Assembly (NCBI GenBank): GCA_004369085.1
Contig: ML210330.1
Coordinates: 7,497 to 41,390, forward strand
Length of the DNA stretch: 33,894 nucleotides
From: Coprinopsis marcescibilis
Taxonomy: Eukaryota > Basidiomycota > Agaricomycetes > Agaricales > Psathyrellaceae
Direction of reading: 5' to 3'
Part shown: positions 1-11,029 of the stretch, piece after piece
How positions within the stretch are numbered: position 1 is the first letter of the stretch
Layout of the letters: the number at the start of each line of letters is the position of its first letter
Position numbers and translations under genes: made by a program
Notes under the pieces: model-generated
Seen by the model: the letters and a program-made list of their open reading frames with translations, nothing else
Told to the model about the DNA's origin: nothing
Database searches by the model: none

Positions 1-870
1 CGCAGATTGTGCATAGTGGACTGAGTTTTGACGTGTCAGAAAGCGCACGGAATATGTGAGAAGAACGACAGACCTAGTTGTACCACAAAGATACCTAGAA
101 AGAAGTATGATACCTGCATCCCGACGAGCTGACGGATACGAGTGATCAGGGGATGTAGCTCAGTTTCCTGCTCGTTGAACGCACGGTGGGTCCAGTCCTT
201 CTATGTCGTCAGGGATTTGTGTGCATGGTTCAAGAGAAGCAGCTCACTGGAGAATAGGATCTATCGCTGAAGGATCCGACATTGTGGGCTATGAAGCGAC
301 ACGCCAAGAGACTCGGACGCAGAAGTCGAAGAGGATGATCAGTGGTGGGGCAAGAGAAAAGTGAGTGAGTGGTCTGAGCACAAGACGCAAGCAGTGGCAG
401 GCTACCAATCAGAGGCGCATGTCAGTTTACGAGATCGTCTGTAGCCATCGAGACTACTTAGAAAGTCTCCACGGTTCAGGAGCTGAATTGCTGGATTGAA
501 TTAGATTGCATCATGTGAGAACTTGAAGTTTTCAAGACTCCGCCCTGCTTTGTGCCTAACCATTCCGAGACGTTCAGATTCAGCAATGCCTTGGCGGTGT
601 CCGCAGCTACATATATACAATATAACACATACATACAGAGTCCCAAGAGCGGTCTTTCGTCTTTCGTGTGCGATTCCCTTTGGGGCTCCTCAGAATCACA
701 GTGTACGAACTGTTGTTGTTCATCTTGAACCCGGTGATATGTTGCCATGCGAAGGGAGCCTTTCGACTCGCATGGAGGCTCTTCGACTCTGCTAAATGAA
801 GACAACTCGAATATTAGATATATGTCGTCCTCTTAACCTCCTCTAGCGTGCCAATGTTTTTATTATATCA
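1..870. other. gene-poor left end
   Basis: No reading frame here resembles a known family or shows an exon/intron pattern. The short open frames overlap on both strands and look random. A tRNA-like A box near 155-169 lacks the rest of a tRNA fold. A TATA-like AT stretch lies near 607-625 with no gene attached to it. Confidence 0.5.
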
Positions 871-874
871 GAAA

Positions 875-2123
875 TGTCTAGTTGGCACGGCGTCGTTCGC
901 GTCGCTGCCTCGCAATCCGTCAATTTCCAGTTTGGGTCGTCGGGCCAGATACATCAAACATCCGGTTCTCGGGGTCGACCATTTGCCATTTCCACCAGAA
1001 TCAATCAAGGTTTGAATGGTGCATGTAGAACAGTGGATCTGGCCAATCATCGTCAGTCAATTTTTCACCTCGGGACAGAGTCTACACTTGCCTGCACTTA
1101 CGGAGTACGTATTTGTATCTCTCCTCCAACCAGGACGTGTCCGCTGCCGTGGATACCGTTCACCAGATTGTCGATGATCACACGAAACTGCTCGTAAGGC
1201 TTACTCGCATCCATCTGCTTCGCCACGTTTTCTGAAGTCATGTTGAACTTCCAGGACTCGACGATGTCTCTTACGAGACAGTGCTTCGTCAAAAGTCTTC
1301 CTGGTCCAAGGTTAATGACAGTGGCGTTGAAAGGTCCATCTTGGACACAGCCCTTCCACCTTGCGGGAAATGGGACTGACGAGAGACCGTCGGGATCGGG
1401 AGGAAGGGTGTATGTGCCGGGTACGCCGTCCCCGCCAAAGCCAGTGACAGGATCGAAAATTGGAGACCCCAAAATCCTTCAGACCATGACATCAGCATAT
1501 GTATATGCACGCCGCAAACTGACATGATGGTGCTCACGGTCGATTACTATTCCCATCTCTAGTCCAGTCCCAGAACCTTTAAGTACAAGAGAATCGGTTG
1601 TTTAAGTAATCATTTCGGCACAAATCGACTGGCGACCACTCACGTCTCTGGACCGTGATACCCGCACTCCTCACGCAAAGTATTTGTTATAAAGAGTGAC
1701 GAGATGCCTGTGCCAAGGCAAAAACTGCCCCTGATAAAGTCGTCATTTCAGCCGTTTCAAATATTTGAATGGCAAGCACTTACAACCGAATGAATTCGCT
1801 CTGTGAGATAGATATGTGTCGCCTGGAACTCCTCAAATCGAGTTGTAGCAGTTCGGGTCGTGTCTGTAGGGGGGAGCGACTAAACATAAAGTACGGCTTT
1901 GATGTATCCGAGACGCTGATCGATCGCAAGGTCTCGCCTAAAAACCCTCAGTCACCGGAAGCTTACACCGGCAACACAAGAGCGACGCACCATTCCCTGC
2001 GCACCTGGATCTTGGAACAGGTTGACGGCGTATTGACTACTGACACGGAAGCTGCGGTCACAGCCCAGAGAGAGCACCGAAGCATGCCAACAAAGACGCT
2101 GTGAGGCTAAGAGTCTTGATCAT
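875..2123 (-). pseudogene. tyrosinase (type-3 copper) pseudogene
   Basis: A fungal tyrosinase read 2123 to about 875. Tyrosinases oxidise phenols to quinones with a dinuclear copper site. Visible landmarks in order: a signal peptide starting MIKTLSLTASLLACFGALSG; CSKIQVRREW then DQRLGYIKAVL; the CuA region with FQATHIYLTERIHSV and FLPWHRH; LREECGYHGPET and FWDWTRDGN; GSPIFDPVTGFGG; then CuB with DPLFYMHHSNLD and FWWKWQMVDPENR. Typical fungal introns separate these blocks (for example GTGAGC after DGNSNR). Lesions: a frameshift in the signal peptide around 2060-2068; a one-base shift around 1681-1686 between FLPWHRHLVTLYNK and LREECG; TGA at 1001-1003 directly after NLD, where this family usually has Arg (CGA>TGA is one step); and another shift near 923. 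The splice acceptor before CuB is also unclear. The family assignment is secure. That the gene is dead is inferred from the number of lesions. Confidence 0.85.
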
Positions 2124-2165
2124 TCTTCCAGGTTTGTATTCGCGGGACTCTCATGGAGGCGATGA

Positions 2166-2178
2166 CCTATATATGTGC
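2166..2178 (-). promoter_or_regulatory. TATA-like box of the tyrosinase relic
   Basis: On the minus strand CACATATATAGG lies about 45 bp upstream of the proposed ATG at 2123. This supports that start and shows that the core promoter outlived the coding sequence. Confidence 0.4.
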
Positions 2179-2797
2179 CGATAAACACATACATAGCTCT
2201 ATATCTCCAAACGAACTCCCATTGGAGCATTGGAGCCGGAGAAATAACCTGGTGCAGATATATGTAGGAACAACCAATGGCCCGTCCTTCCGATACTTCT
2301 CTAGAAGAATCGAAGACAAACGTCCGAGGCGGTGCCTTTGAAAAGCTAATCAAAATTGAGGCTTTCAACTATCGACAACTGTGCGGCCCAAGTTCCCAAT
2401 TCATTCGACTTCATCTGTGGGCTTGCACATAAACGCGCCTGGACACACTTTCTAGGTCGCAGTGGGTGTACGAAAGGCAACCAGTGGTCTTGTTGGCGTA
2501 TGCTGGGACAGTTCTTTCCAAACCGCTTCTTGATCGCGGCTGAACCCCCCATCATTTTCACATGTACGTGTTTCCAAATCGACAAAATGAGCCTGCGTGC
2601 GTCGCTGGGAGTCAAAACCGAACAAGGTATCTCCTTCTATTATGATTGGCCACGCCTGTGGATCGAAGAAAGAGCTAAGATAAGAATCCTAATTCGAGGA
2701 GGCCTTCACCTTTATCCGGAAGCCCATCACGACTTTGTATTCTGGTTGTGGACTGAAATGGGTCGGGGAATCTTGGATTCTGGATTCATGGGCTTGG

Positions 2798-3129
2798 TTA
2801 TACAGCGTAAAAGCTGGAGTTGTTGAACTCGTAGTAGAGATTCGCAAATACTAGCATGACATACCATCAGTTCGAGAACTGCCAGAAGAAAGAACTGAGA
2901 ACTTACCACACCCCTCAACGCTCGAGCGATAGTCCAAGCATGCCTCAACGTTGTACTTCGCGTTCGGAACAAGGGTATGCGTCAAGTAAGCCGTGCCCTC
3001 AACTGACGCATCCCTAACTTCACTCTGTACTCCCGTTCCCCAGAAAAGCACCCTATAGTCCTTGAGCGCCCGCCTAATAGCAGGGGCCTTTGACTCAGCG
3101 CTTTTCTCGCTCGAAGAAGGGCCGTCCAA
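2798..3129 (-). pseudogene. apple-domain-like secreted protein fragment
   Basis: Minus-strand fragment in two exons (3129-2907 and 2850-2798) with a 56-nt GTAAGT...TAG intron. The spliced product contains YNVEACLDYRSSVEGC followed by VFANLYYEFNN. This resembles the Cys-containing core of PAN/apple-like domains in secreted fungal proteins, where GC-V-F-x-N-L-Y-Y-E-F-N-N is a recurring block. The frame stops (TAA at 2798-2800) soon after that block, and the usual downstream cysteines and a second repeat were not found, so the gene looks truncated. No signal peptide or start could be placed. The family link is recalled from pattern, not searched. Role unknown. Confidence 0.45.
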
Positions 3130-4190
3130 AGGGGACCCTTCTTATGCCACTCCCAAAGGGCTTGTAGTACCACAGACCGATATCAGCTCCATCGTGTCTG
3201 TTGCGCGCAATGTTAACCAGAAGACCGGCTCTGCACCTGATGAGTTGCCCAATCGGGAGGTCGCTGAGACCATGGTGACTGCCATCAATGGGAGGGTCAC
3301 CGAAAGCGGAGGAACGACCTCGACTACTGCACCTAACAGCGAGTTCAGCAAATGGACAGACAAGACGCGCGCAGCGACTCACCAGTGGCAACAGCAACCG
3401 CCAGTCCAACGACCAACACATGACAAAGTGAACGCATAGCGGAGGGAAAGAGTCAAGGTAGGAAGAAAAGCAAGGAAGAAACGAACGTCGAAAGACGAGC
3501 CTCCTAGCAACCCTCCTCAACAACGCAGCTTTATAGAAGAAGTAAGTACACCAGCGCAAATCTCCCTTTCCTATTCTGACGACTTCTCGTTCACTTCCTG
3601 TCATCCAAGCTCGAATCTATCAGAACCCCAAACTGAAGAATCCTATCGTCCGAATTCCTCGGCGTTTCTGAATAACTTTTGAAATCCTAAAGGAAAGGGT
3701 AAGACCCTCAATACCCTTACTAAATCATCTCACAGCACAGAGAAAGGACAAATGAGAATTCGAGGGGGAGATTCACCGTAAAGTCCTGCGACAAAACCAT
3801 AAAGCGCCACACTCGACGACGAAGAGGTCAGTGGCTTCACGTGGCTTCATTCACCTGCCGCAAAATGCGACGCGCGACCCTGTAAAACGGGACATTTCCT
3901 TTGCGAATGCGGCTTCTTCTGGATCCCTGCCTCGATGCCCGAGCGACCAGAAAAGCTGACAATGACGAACGCAAAATTGGCTGGAATTCTGATGCTCGTG
4001 TTCTGAATGACAAGATGTGTTGCTAAATGAATCGAAATCAGCTCCAAGATGGTCAAGGATAAGATATGTATAGTAGAGAACCAACATTACGAAACAATAG
4101 GAACAGCAGTCTTCCAATAGATAACTTCAAAGAAAGATACAGTAACGAAGGTAAGAGGGACGAGAAAACGAACTGGTAATACTTTTTCGC
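3130..4190. other. stretch without recognised gene
   Basis: There are several overlapping open frames. The longest is a 169-codon minus-strand frame at 3095-3604, which has low-complexity, shadow-like composition and no family resemblance. It may hold upstream remains of the apple-domain fragment, but no exon could be joined with confidence. Confidence 0.4.
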
Positions 4191-4191
4191 T

Positions 4192-5952
4192 TTAGAGCAA
4201 CGAATCCAATTTGCCCAAAACTTCCGACACATCCGCAACGAGTTCAAACGACAAGTCCTCATCATCCTTTGCCTCCTTCTTTGCCTCATTGATCAATCCA
4301 AGCACCGCTTCTCTCCCGTACAACTCCCCACTCAAACCCGCCGCGATCCGATTCGCAGCCGCCGCCCGTCTCTTCGCCTGGCCAATCGCACCCACGCACC
4401 CCCACCCGCTGCATTGCCCTCCTGAGCGCCAAGGGGCCACACGAAAAACTCGGTAAGAACATCATCACAACGCCCAAACGCAGCTTCCCTATCCTCGTAC
4501 CCAAGTCTCCCAAATGCATTATCCAACACACTCCCCGCATACGAAGCACACACCAAACACACCGTTCTCGTAACGTTGCACTGCACTGCACCTCATCACT
4601 CCTCTCCCGATCCGTGAAGGTTCTTCGTGTGACTGAGGGCGCTCGACTGGCTCTGGTCACGAGTCAGGCCACTCGCAGGTAAGTGTCGAGTTGTATTTGA
4701 AGTTGGAAGTGAGACAGGCTCGGTTCTGCTGGCTGGAACCGATCAGAAAAAGCGCAGTGGCTTTAGAAGAGAAAGGTTTTGATTGAGATGGAAGTAGATA
4801 GGTTCTCAGGTGAGCTAGAGCTGTCCTAGAGGATCGCTCTGGCCAAGTTCTTGCAGTTTTCTAAGCTACTTGGTAAATAGATAAATAAATAAAGATAAAA
4901 TGGGAAAAGTCGAGCCAAGAAGCTCTAGAATGTTCGTATGTGCGACATGGAACGCTACATACGGGTGTAGATACAACAAGAAATGAATTTAAAAGTGAAA
5001 TCTTCGCCCCATATGGAGTATTTTGGGTCTTCAGGGTCGGTCTCTCACGCACTAAGCCAATTCAGGGCTTTGTTGGGTGCTCTGAAGCGAGATGAAGTCC
5101 AAAGTTAGTGTCCGATGATCGAAACAGTGGATTTGAGGTGTTTTTGGCGGAGATGTTGCTTGAAAGGGGATTGGGATGCTTGCGATGGGCGGGAATCTCG
5201 AAGTTTCGGTGAACGCGTGATCGGGCGCCTAAATGATTGCACCGTGTTGGCGCTGTTGGGTGCGAGATGCATCATGACGAGAGAACAGAGGTGGGCTTGG
5301 CTGCGAGCAGCCAAGTCCCAACCTCTACACCCGCAGTAGGTATAATCAGTGCCTGGGGGGGTATGGCGGAGGTGGTCGACGTAAGCAGGGACACCACACG
5401 GTTGATGATGATCTCCTTTGAGCGCACATCCGCAACTGGGTGCGTAGCCATGTCGAACAGCAAAAGTTACGTTTCTACGTTCGCAGGATACCCTTGTCGA
5501 CTAGACCCTTGAGGATTTCCCGAACTTGCTTCAACTGGAAGCCAACTTTCATCACGTTCCATGTTTCTCCTGATGAATTATCGTGAGATTGAAATGGGGG
5601 GTCTCGTGTTACGACGATGCCTTACCGCTCATTAAATCGATCCAGGCGTTCACGCTCAGCTTCTCGATCTCCTGCTGCCCTTTCATTAAACACAAGGCTT
5701 CATCAAGAAGGGTCTCGCCCGTCTGTCGCTCATCGATGACCTCGACGATTCGTTCTCCTGAACACGAAGCACAGCCCAGTCAGTCGTTCAACGCTCATGT
5801 ACGTCGCAATTGATGGCTATCACCCACCAGGCATTGCCATCCGTCGATTCGGGTCCCTAACCAGCGTGATCCGCCTCCTCAGCGCCAGCTCCAGCAGAAT
5901 GCATCCTCTCTACGCGTAAAGAGATGTTGTCGTTCCAAAACGAAAGGTACCC
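4192..5952 (-). pseudogene. GOLPH3/Vps74 (GPP34) pseudogene, interrupted
   Basis: Vps74/GOLPH3 binds PtdIns4P at the Golgi and retains glycosyltransferases. Family blocks on the minus strand in order: GYLSFWNDNIS and RGCILLELALRRRI (5952-5828); [20 protein letters not shown] (5757-5626); [20 protein letters not shown] and [10 protein letters not shown] (from 5569); LLFDMATHPVADVRSKEI to IPPQAL (to about 5347); then VTRTVCLVCASYAGSVLDNA (about 4595) to the C-terminal EVLGKLDSLL (4192). Splice sites between the early blocks still look good. Lesions: a frameshift plus TAG in the first block; TAG at 5475-5477 where Glu is expected (RT-E-K); a one-base loss just after it (about 5464); a frameshift in a G-rich run near 4405-4420; and about 700 bp of unrelated sequence between PPQAL and VTRTV. 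The 5' exon with the start is missing. The family normally has about 300-350 residues. A functional copy elsewhere is expected. Confidence 0.85.
4600..5345. other. sequence interrupting the Vps74 relic
   Basis: About 0.7 kb separates two blocks that are contiguous in the Vps74 family. All other introns of that gene are below 80 nt. It contains AT-rich tetramers (ATAA) near 4875-4895 but no terminal repeats, transposase or RNA gene that I can recognise. It could be a decayed insertion or a very enlarged intron. Confidence 0.4.
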
Positions 5953-6645
5953 CTGTTATACGGTTAGGCCACGAGGGCCAGAACGCAGGGTAAGATTCCT
6001 GATATTCCGCGTGCAAGGGCACTGATAGAAAACCATATCCAGGCAATATGCTTCTGCTGTTCCTGATGGCTACCGGGACTTGGGTCGTGTGTCATGGGCC
6101 TGTCCGTGCTCATATCCGTCAGTGGATGCTCTGCCTGTACACCGAGGTCGTCGTTGCCTACCGAGGTAAGGTAATATGAGCAATGTACCATCGAATCTAG
6201 GGAAATGCACTCGCATATATCATTTCCATTGTAGGTGCGTGTGTGTGGTAATGTACATGAATGTCCCCCTGGACATCCACAAGTGCCCCTCCAGAAATTT
6301 TCCCCCACTTCGAATTGTTTAACACGGGCATGGAGCGGAATTGGATTGGAAGAGTGTTGCGTTTCATAACTTCGTGTGTAGCACGATGTCGATATCAAGG
6401 GTGGTGTTTGGACGCTCAGATGTAGTCGATCACATAACTTGCAATGCTTTGCGGATCGGTTTTAATACGATGCTCACAAGGTGTTCAAGTAAGGAATTTT
6501 CCAGGCCAGGTCGCTAAGACAACACAACAAAGCCATGTTTCCGAATGGAATGGAGCACACTATGACGTGTTATAAGCCCTGGGGGCGAAGCGGGCAAAGA
6601 AGCATCTATAAAGGATCATGTCTAAATCTATACCACAAAATAAGA
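5953..6645. other. intergenic, no gene recognised
   Basis: A 144-codon minus-strand frame (5964-6398) crosses this stretch. Its composition and lack of any motif suggest chance. The Vps74 start exon would be expected here but is not visible. Confidence 0.4.
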
Positions 6646-8865
6646 CTAAACCTCTCCCTCAATCGACACCCTCCTCCTCTTCACCACCACAGCCACCTCA
6701 GCGTCATCCACCACCGCAGCTGCAGCCACAGCCACACGTCCGCTATTCTTCCCACATCCTTCACCCGTACACCCCTCACATCGCTCCTCATGCTCATGCT
6801 TAAGCCTCGCCTCTTCAACATCAGACGCTAACACAAGGTCTTCAATACTGCGCTTCGCCCTAACCTGCTCATTAACTCCCACCCGGTTAACCTCCATGAC
6901 ATCCGGTGCCTCCCGGCCCTTCACCACGACAACCTGGACCTTCTTCTTTTTCTTCTCATTGGCATTCGCATTCGGGGGCGGCGCAGCCCGAAAATAGGGC
7001 TGCGCCAACCAATACGGTAGCACCCTCAACCCACTCTTCTCGTCCACCTTGATCAGATCTTCGAGCGGTACCGCCCCATTCTGCGTCAGCTCTGCTGCGT
7101 CGCGCTATACAAACACAAATCGGTCAGCAAAGAATATACACGCGAACCGACGAACGTTCAAACACGAGAAAATCAGAGATCAACGCGTCGGCCAGGACGA
7201 CTGGCTACCGTCCCAACCCTGACCAAGCGGCTCGAGTCTCTCGAAACCCCCACCAAAAAGAAAGACGAAACAGCAACCTACCTCATTCCTCCTCCCAATC
7301 TCCTCCACGATATCCACACACTCCTTCACCCACTTTACACCCCTCACACCCCCAATCTCCCTATCCTCTGCAGCACCCCCTGCTCCTCCCCCACTCTTCA
7401 CCCCAACCTTCCCCAAACGATCCCTAAGATCCCAGTTCCCTTTGACACTAAGCCCTGGCCGCAGGATCTTGAACAAATGGCCCTTCACCGCGCTTACGGG
7501 CGTTTTGGTGGTTTGTGTGGTGAGCAGCTCGAGGTAGCGCGCGGCGAGGGTGTGGATGGGCGGGTTTGTCGTTGTGAGTGGGAGTGATGTGGACGGGTCT
7601 GGCGAATGGAGGGGTTTGGTCAGCGTCAGCGAGGTTTCAAACGAATGTAGGGAAAGGGAGAAGACACTCACCATTCAACCCTACGAACAAAGCCGGATTA
7701 TACAGCACCCCTTCAGCACTCATAACCCCGTCGCACCCAGTCGCATCCAAACACCGTTGGACGTCATCGCGGAAGAGGATGTTGCCGTTGGCGAATACTG
7801 GTACAGACACTGATTCTTTCACAGCTTTGATGTGGCGCCAGGATGCGAGGCCCTACATGGATGGGAGTTAGTAGTAGAATAGGGATGTGAGCGGCATGGT
7901 GATGGGGAAGGGTAGGTACGTCGTGAAGGAAAAGTGAGATAAAGTACGTACGGTATTAACCCCCCGCTGCTCTCGTATCCGCCCATGACACGTTAGTATC
8001 TGCGCCCCAGCTCTTTCCAGCATCTTTGCATATTCAACAGTCTTCTCCACGTCGTCGAATATCCGGAACTTGGCGGTGACGGGGATGGAGAGGTTGGTGT
8101 GAAGGATGTTAACTGCGCACGGGATCCGTCAGTTAGTTCAGCCCATCGACTGCGGTACCAACAATACAAAAATAAATGAATCATAAATATAGTTTGTATG
8201 AGCCCAACCAAAGGGTATTCTACATGCCAAACAAAAGAATGAAGATATTAGGCACTTACTGAGTCTATAGATCAAATCCCAGTCGTCCTGGAGAAATGAT
8301 CCGTATCTGCCACGTTTCGCGATATCCTGCGGGCACCCCAAGTTGATATCAACAGCATCGCAGTGCTCTTCCACCATCTTTGCGCTCTGCAACAGCTTCT
8401 CGGGGTCGTTGGCGCAGAACTGGACGACCAGCGGGCGGTCGTAGCTTCCCTCTGCTATCGTCGAGGAAGCCGCCGACGTCGACAGGTCCGTATACGCCCC
8501 TTCCTCACCTGAAACGATATCGAATGCATTGTGTCTGTACGACTTGTTCGTCGCATCCGTGAACATCTACATCCAACGTCTATATCAGAACTCGAATACC
8601 ATCCGTGTCTGTAGTCAACACTGTACGAAGGACGTAGAGAACATACCTTGGCATTGATCATAGGCGTATACACCAGCTCTGCTCCATATTCCCTACACAA
8701 CCTCCGATAGGCAAGTTCGCTCTGGTCGACCATGGGTGCTACGATAAGCTTAGGGCTTTTGAGGATCTCGCGGTAGAAGTCATAGCCGGAGAGTTTGCGT
8801 GGGTGCGGCGTCGAAGTTGAAGGAGAAGTCGACGTCGAGGCTAAGGAAGGTGATGAGGTAGACAT
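6646..8865 (-). CDS. DUS1: tRNA-dihydrouridine(16/17) synthase, Dus1-like
   Basis: FMN enzyme that reduces uridine to dihydrouridine in the tRNA D-loop with NAD(P)H. Six exons: 8865-8647, 8566-8260, 8112-7952, 7852-7672, 7598-7282, 7104-6646; the frame closes to 547 aa. Landmarks: [20 protein letters not shown] near the N-terminus; [29 protein letters not shown] with the conserved Cys; [37 protein letters not shown]; then [10 protein letters not shown] and [18 protein letters not shown], which form the FMN-binding end of the TIM barrel. The C-terminal domain ([14 protein letters not shown]) matches Dus1-type proteins. A variable tail carries a Lys run and [16 protein letters not shown], a possible metal-binding knuckle. 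The start could instead be 18 codons upstream (8919), which would give an N-terminus resembling a mitochondrial presequence. Introns of 147, 99 and 177 nt are longer than elsewhere in the window. Confidence 0.93.
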
Positions 8866-9329
8866 TCTAGACGCCGTGCAGAGGGTTAGTGTGAGTGTAG
8901 CTGGCCTGAAGGCGCGCAAGGCACCGGAGAACGTCGAGGCGAGTATCGTGGTCGTCGTCGTATGTGACCAAGAATTTGATTTTATTTGATCGTGTTGATT
9001 GTACTGGTCGAGTGGCTGTGCTGATGCTCTTGGCGGCTGGCAACGCGCGCGCCAAACGTTGTCCGCTAATGGTTGTCTAGTGGTCTGACGAGCGTATATG
9101 GAAGAGGTGGGATGAGATAAGTGGTGCCAGACAACAGACAGTAGTCATCGTTGAGAGGAATTTCAGTCCGCAACCAATGTACTTAAATCCATAACATGTG
9201 GGTTCGTCATTTAACCTTGATTCATTCTCCCAATGCTTAATACAAAGACGTAAGGATATAGAATTCATCCAACCACAAGCATATAGCGTAAGAAACAGAA
9301 AGCAAATAATCTGTTAACGTTACATGCAA

Positions 9330-10830
9330 TCACAAGTTCCAACTAGGGGAAGCGACCATGGTCACAAACACCCTCTTCGCGCGAGCAGTGTCCCATGCCT
9401 CATCAGTGAATGCCCGACGTGGGACAGGCTTGGGAATTGGTTGGGCCATACGCCTCTTGGGCGCAAATGGGTTGACCCAGACCGGCGAATCGATGGTTCG
9501 GTACACCCTCTTGGAATGAACGAGTTCGTACCATTCCTCGAGGCACATGTCTTTGAACCCATCCCCCTCCTTCATCTCTATCAAATTAGATCTCTTAATA
9601 TTGGCCACGAGAGTATTAGACGCTGTCTCGAGACTTGCGGAAGATGCAGGGGCCAGACGATCGGTGTGATCTAAGCGAGCGGCGGTTACGGCAGCCTGGT
9701 GATGTTTAGTATGGGGCATGTCAGTAACGCGCGGCGTCGCTTGTTTGACTGGATGAGGAGGAAGCGGCCTTGGGCCAGCCGGCTTCTTTCGAGTGACAGT
9801 CACCGGCTCCTCCACCGTCTCTCCAAAGACCTCACAGTGCCGTCCCACACTTGTCCCATGAATCACCGCATCTTCCGAATAAAACGTCTCTATCTTATCA
9901 AACTCCTCACAAAACTCTCTCATTGATATTCTAGCCTCTTCGTCTTCCTCTAGTACGCGTACGAGAAGGTTTGTGAACGAAGACGAGATGGGAAACTTGG
10001 CTTGGAGGAAGGAGGCGGGAGAAATGATGTATTCCATGAATGTTTCGTCGTGGAACGCCGCAGAGTTCCATGGGTTTCTGCCCATCACCAGATTCACCAA
10101 GATAATACCCAATGACCAGATATCATTCGCCCTGGGTGAATAACGCTGGAACTCGCACACTTTGTGCGCGCAGTCTGAAAAAGGAGGCAAGTGAGTCAAC
10201 CTCCTGTCCAATGTCTCAAAACCAGGAAAGGAGAACTGAAACAAACATACCCAGACTCATATGATGGATGCTACCAGTCCCGAACTCCGCGCTCTCCTCA
10301 GCATTCGTGGCGAGCCCAAAGTCGCATATAGCAACTCTGGAACCCTCCTTGTCGTAGCAGAGGATGTTTTCGGCCTTTAGATCGCGATGGAACACCCCAA
10401 TGTCATGGAGGTGCGACACCGCGTCTAATACCTGCCCAAACACACTCTTGATCAACGCACTGTTCCCCAGATATCTCCTCTTATAGTACATCTGGCCGAA
10501 GAGATCCCCACCGTCGACGTAGGGCATGACGAAGAAGAGGTATCCAGTGTTCTGGTAGATTTCGAGGAGGGGGAGGATGGATGGATGGGATCCGCTGACA
10601 TGTGAGTGGAATGCTTCCTCGCGCGCCTGTGAGTTGGCCCTCCCTCTCGAGATGCCAGTACGTGACTGGACTTTGACGGCGAGGGTTTGGCCGGGTGAAG
10701 CACCATTTGGATCGACAGAAACGGCCTTATATACAGCACCGAATCCACCTTCCCCGATGAGCTCCTGGAGTTGGATAGTGCCGTTGGCAATGATGGTGCC
10801 TGGGGCAATATGGTTGATGGATGAAGTCAT
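9330..10830 (-). CDS. Ran1-like serine/threonine kinase, paralog 1
   Basis: Protein kinase of 474 aa resembling the fungal Ran1/Sks1/Vhs1 type that links nutrients to growth and meiosis. Two exons (10830-10251, 10174-9330). Catalytic landmarks: glycine loop GEGGFG at residues 26-31; AVK Lys53; HRDLKAEN at 148-155 (Ala replaces the usual Pro); DFG at 170-172; SPRANDIWSLGIILVNLVMG after the splice. The activation-segment end reads MSLD where kinases normally have (A/S)PE, and paralog 2 has MSPE. After the kinase domain comes a diverged Pro-rich linker, then a tail (WYELVHSKRVYRTIDSPVWV onward) nearly identical in paralog 2, so it is probably functional. A 54-nt intron (10849-10902) splits the 5' UTR. 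The substrate is unknown, and activity may be altered by the degenerate APE motif. Confidence 0.93.
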
Positions 10831-10848
10831 ATTTGATAGAACTATTGG

Positions 10849-10902
10849 CTACGGGTTCGTTAGAGGCTGTGATTAAGCGCCAAAGTCGAGCAGAACACTT
10901 AC
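10849..10902 (-). other. 5' UTR intron of kinase 1
   Basis: GTAAGTG donor at 10902 and a CCCGTAG acceptor lie 18 bases before the ATG. The same arrangement occurs upstream of kinase 2 (17934-17988), so the leader intron predates the duplication. Confidence 0.65.
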
Positions 10903-11029
10903 GATTTCAAAGAATGATACGGGGACCGATGGATATGAGTTATCAGATGATAGAGATATAGTTTTAGTGTGTGTTGGCTGTACGAGCAGATGGAGGTAGG
11001 ATGCTTAGATTTGTGAAACCTTTGACGAG

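Noticed and set aside
151..205. tRNA-like start GGGGATGTAGCTCAG with a B-box-like GGGTCCAGTCC
   Set aside because: No matching acceptor stem, anticodon arm or T-arm can be folded. The similarity is confined to the A box, so neither a tRNA nor a SINE is supported.
2356..2826. 156-codon plus-strand frame
   Set aside because: It has no motif or splice pattern and an unusual Trp/Cys-rich composition, and it overlaps the antisense apple-domain fragment. It looks like a chance frame.
3095..3604. 169-codon minus-strand frame
   Set aside because: The Arg/Cys/Leu-rich shadow composition has no family resemblance, and there is a competing frame on the opposite strand.
4600..5345. named transposon inside the Vps74 relic
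   Set aside because: No terminal inverted repeats, LTRs, transposase motif or target-site duplication could be found by eye.
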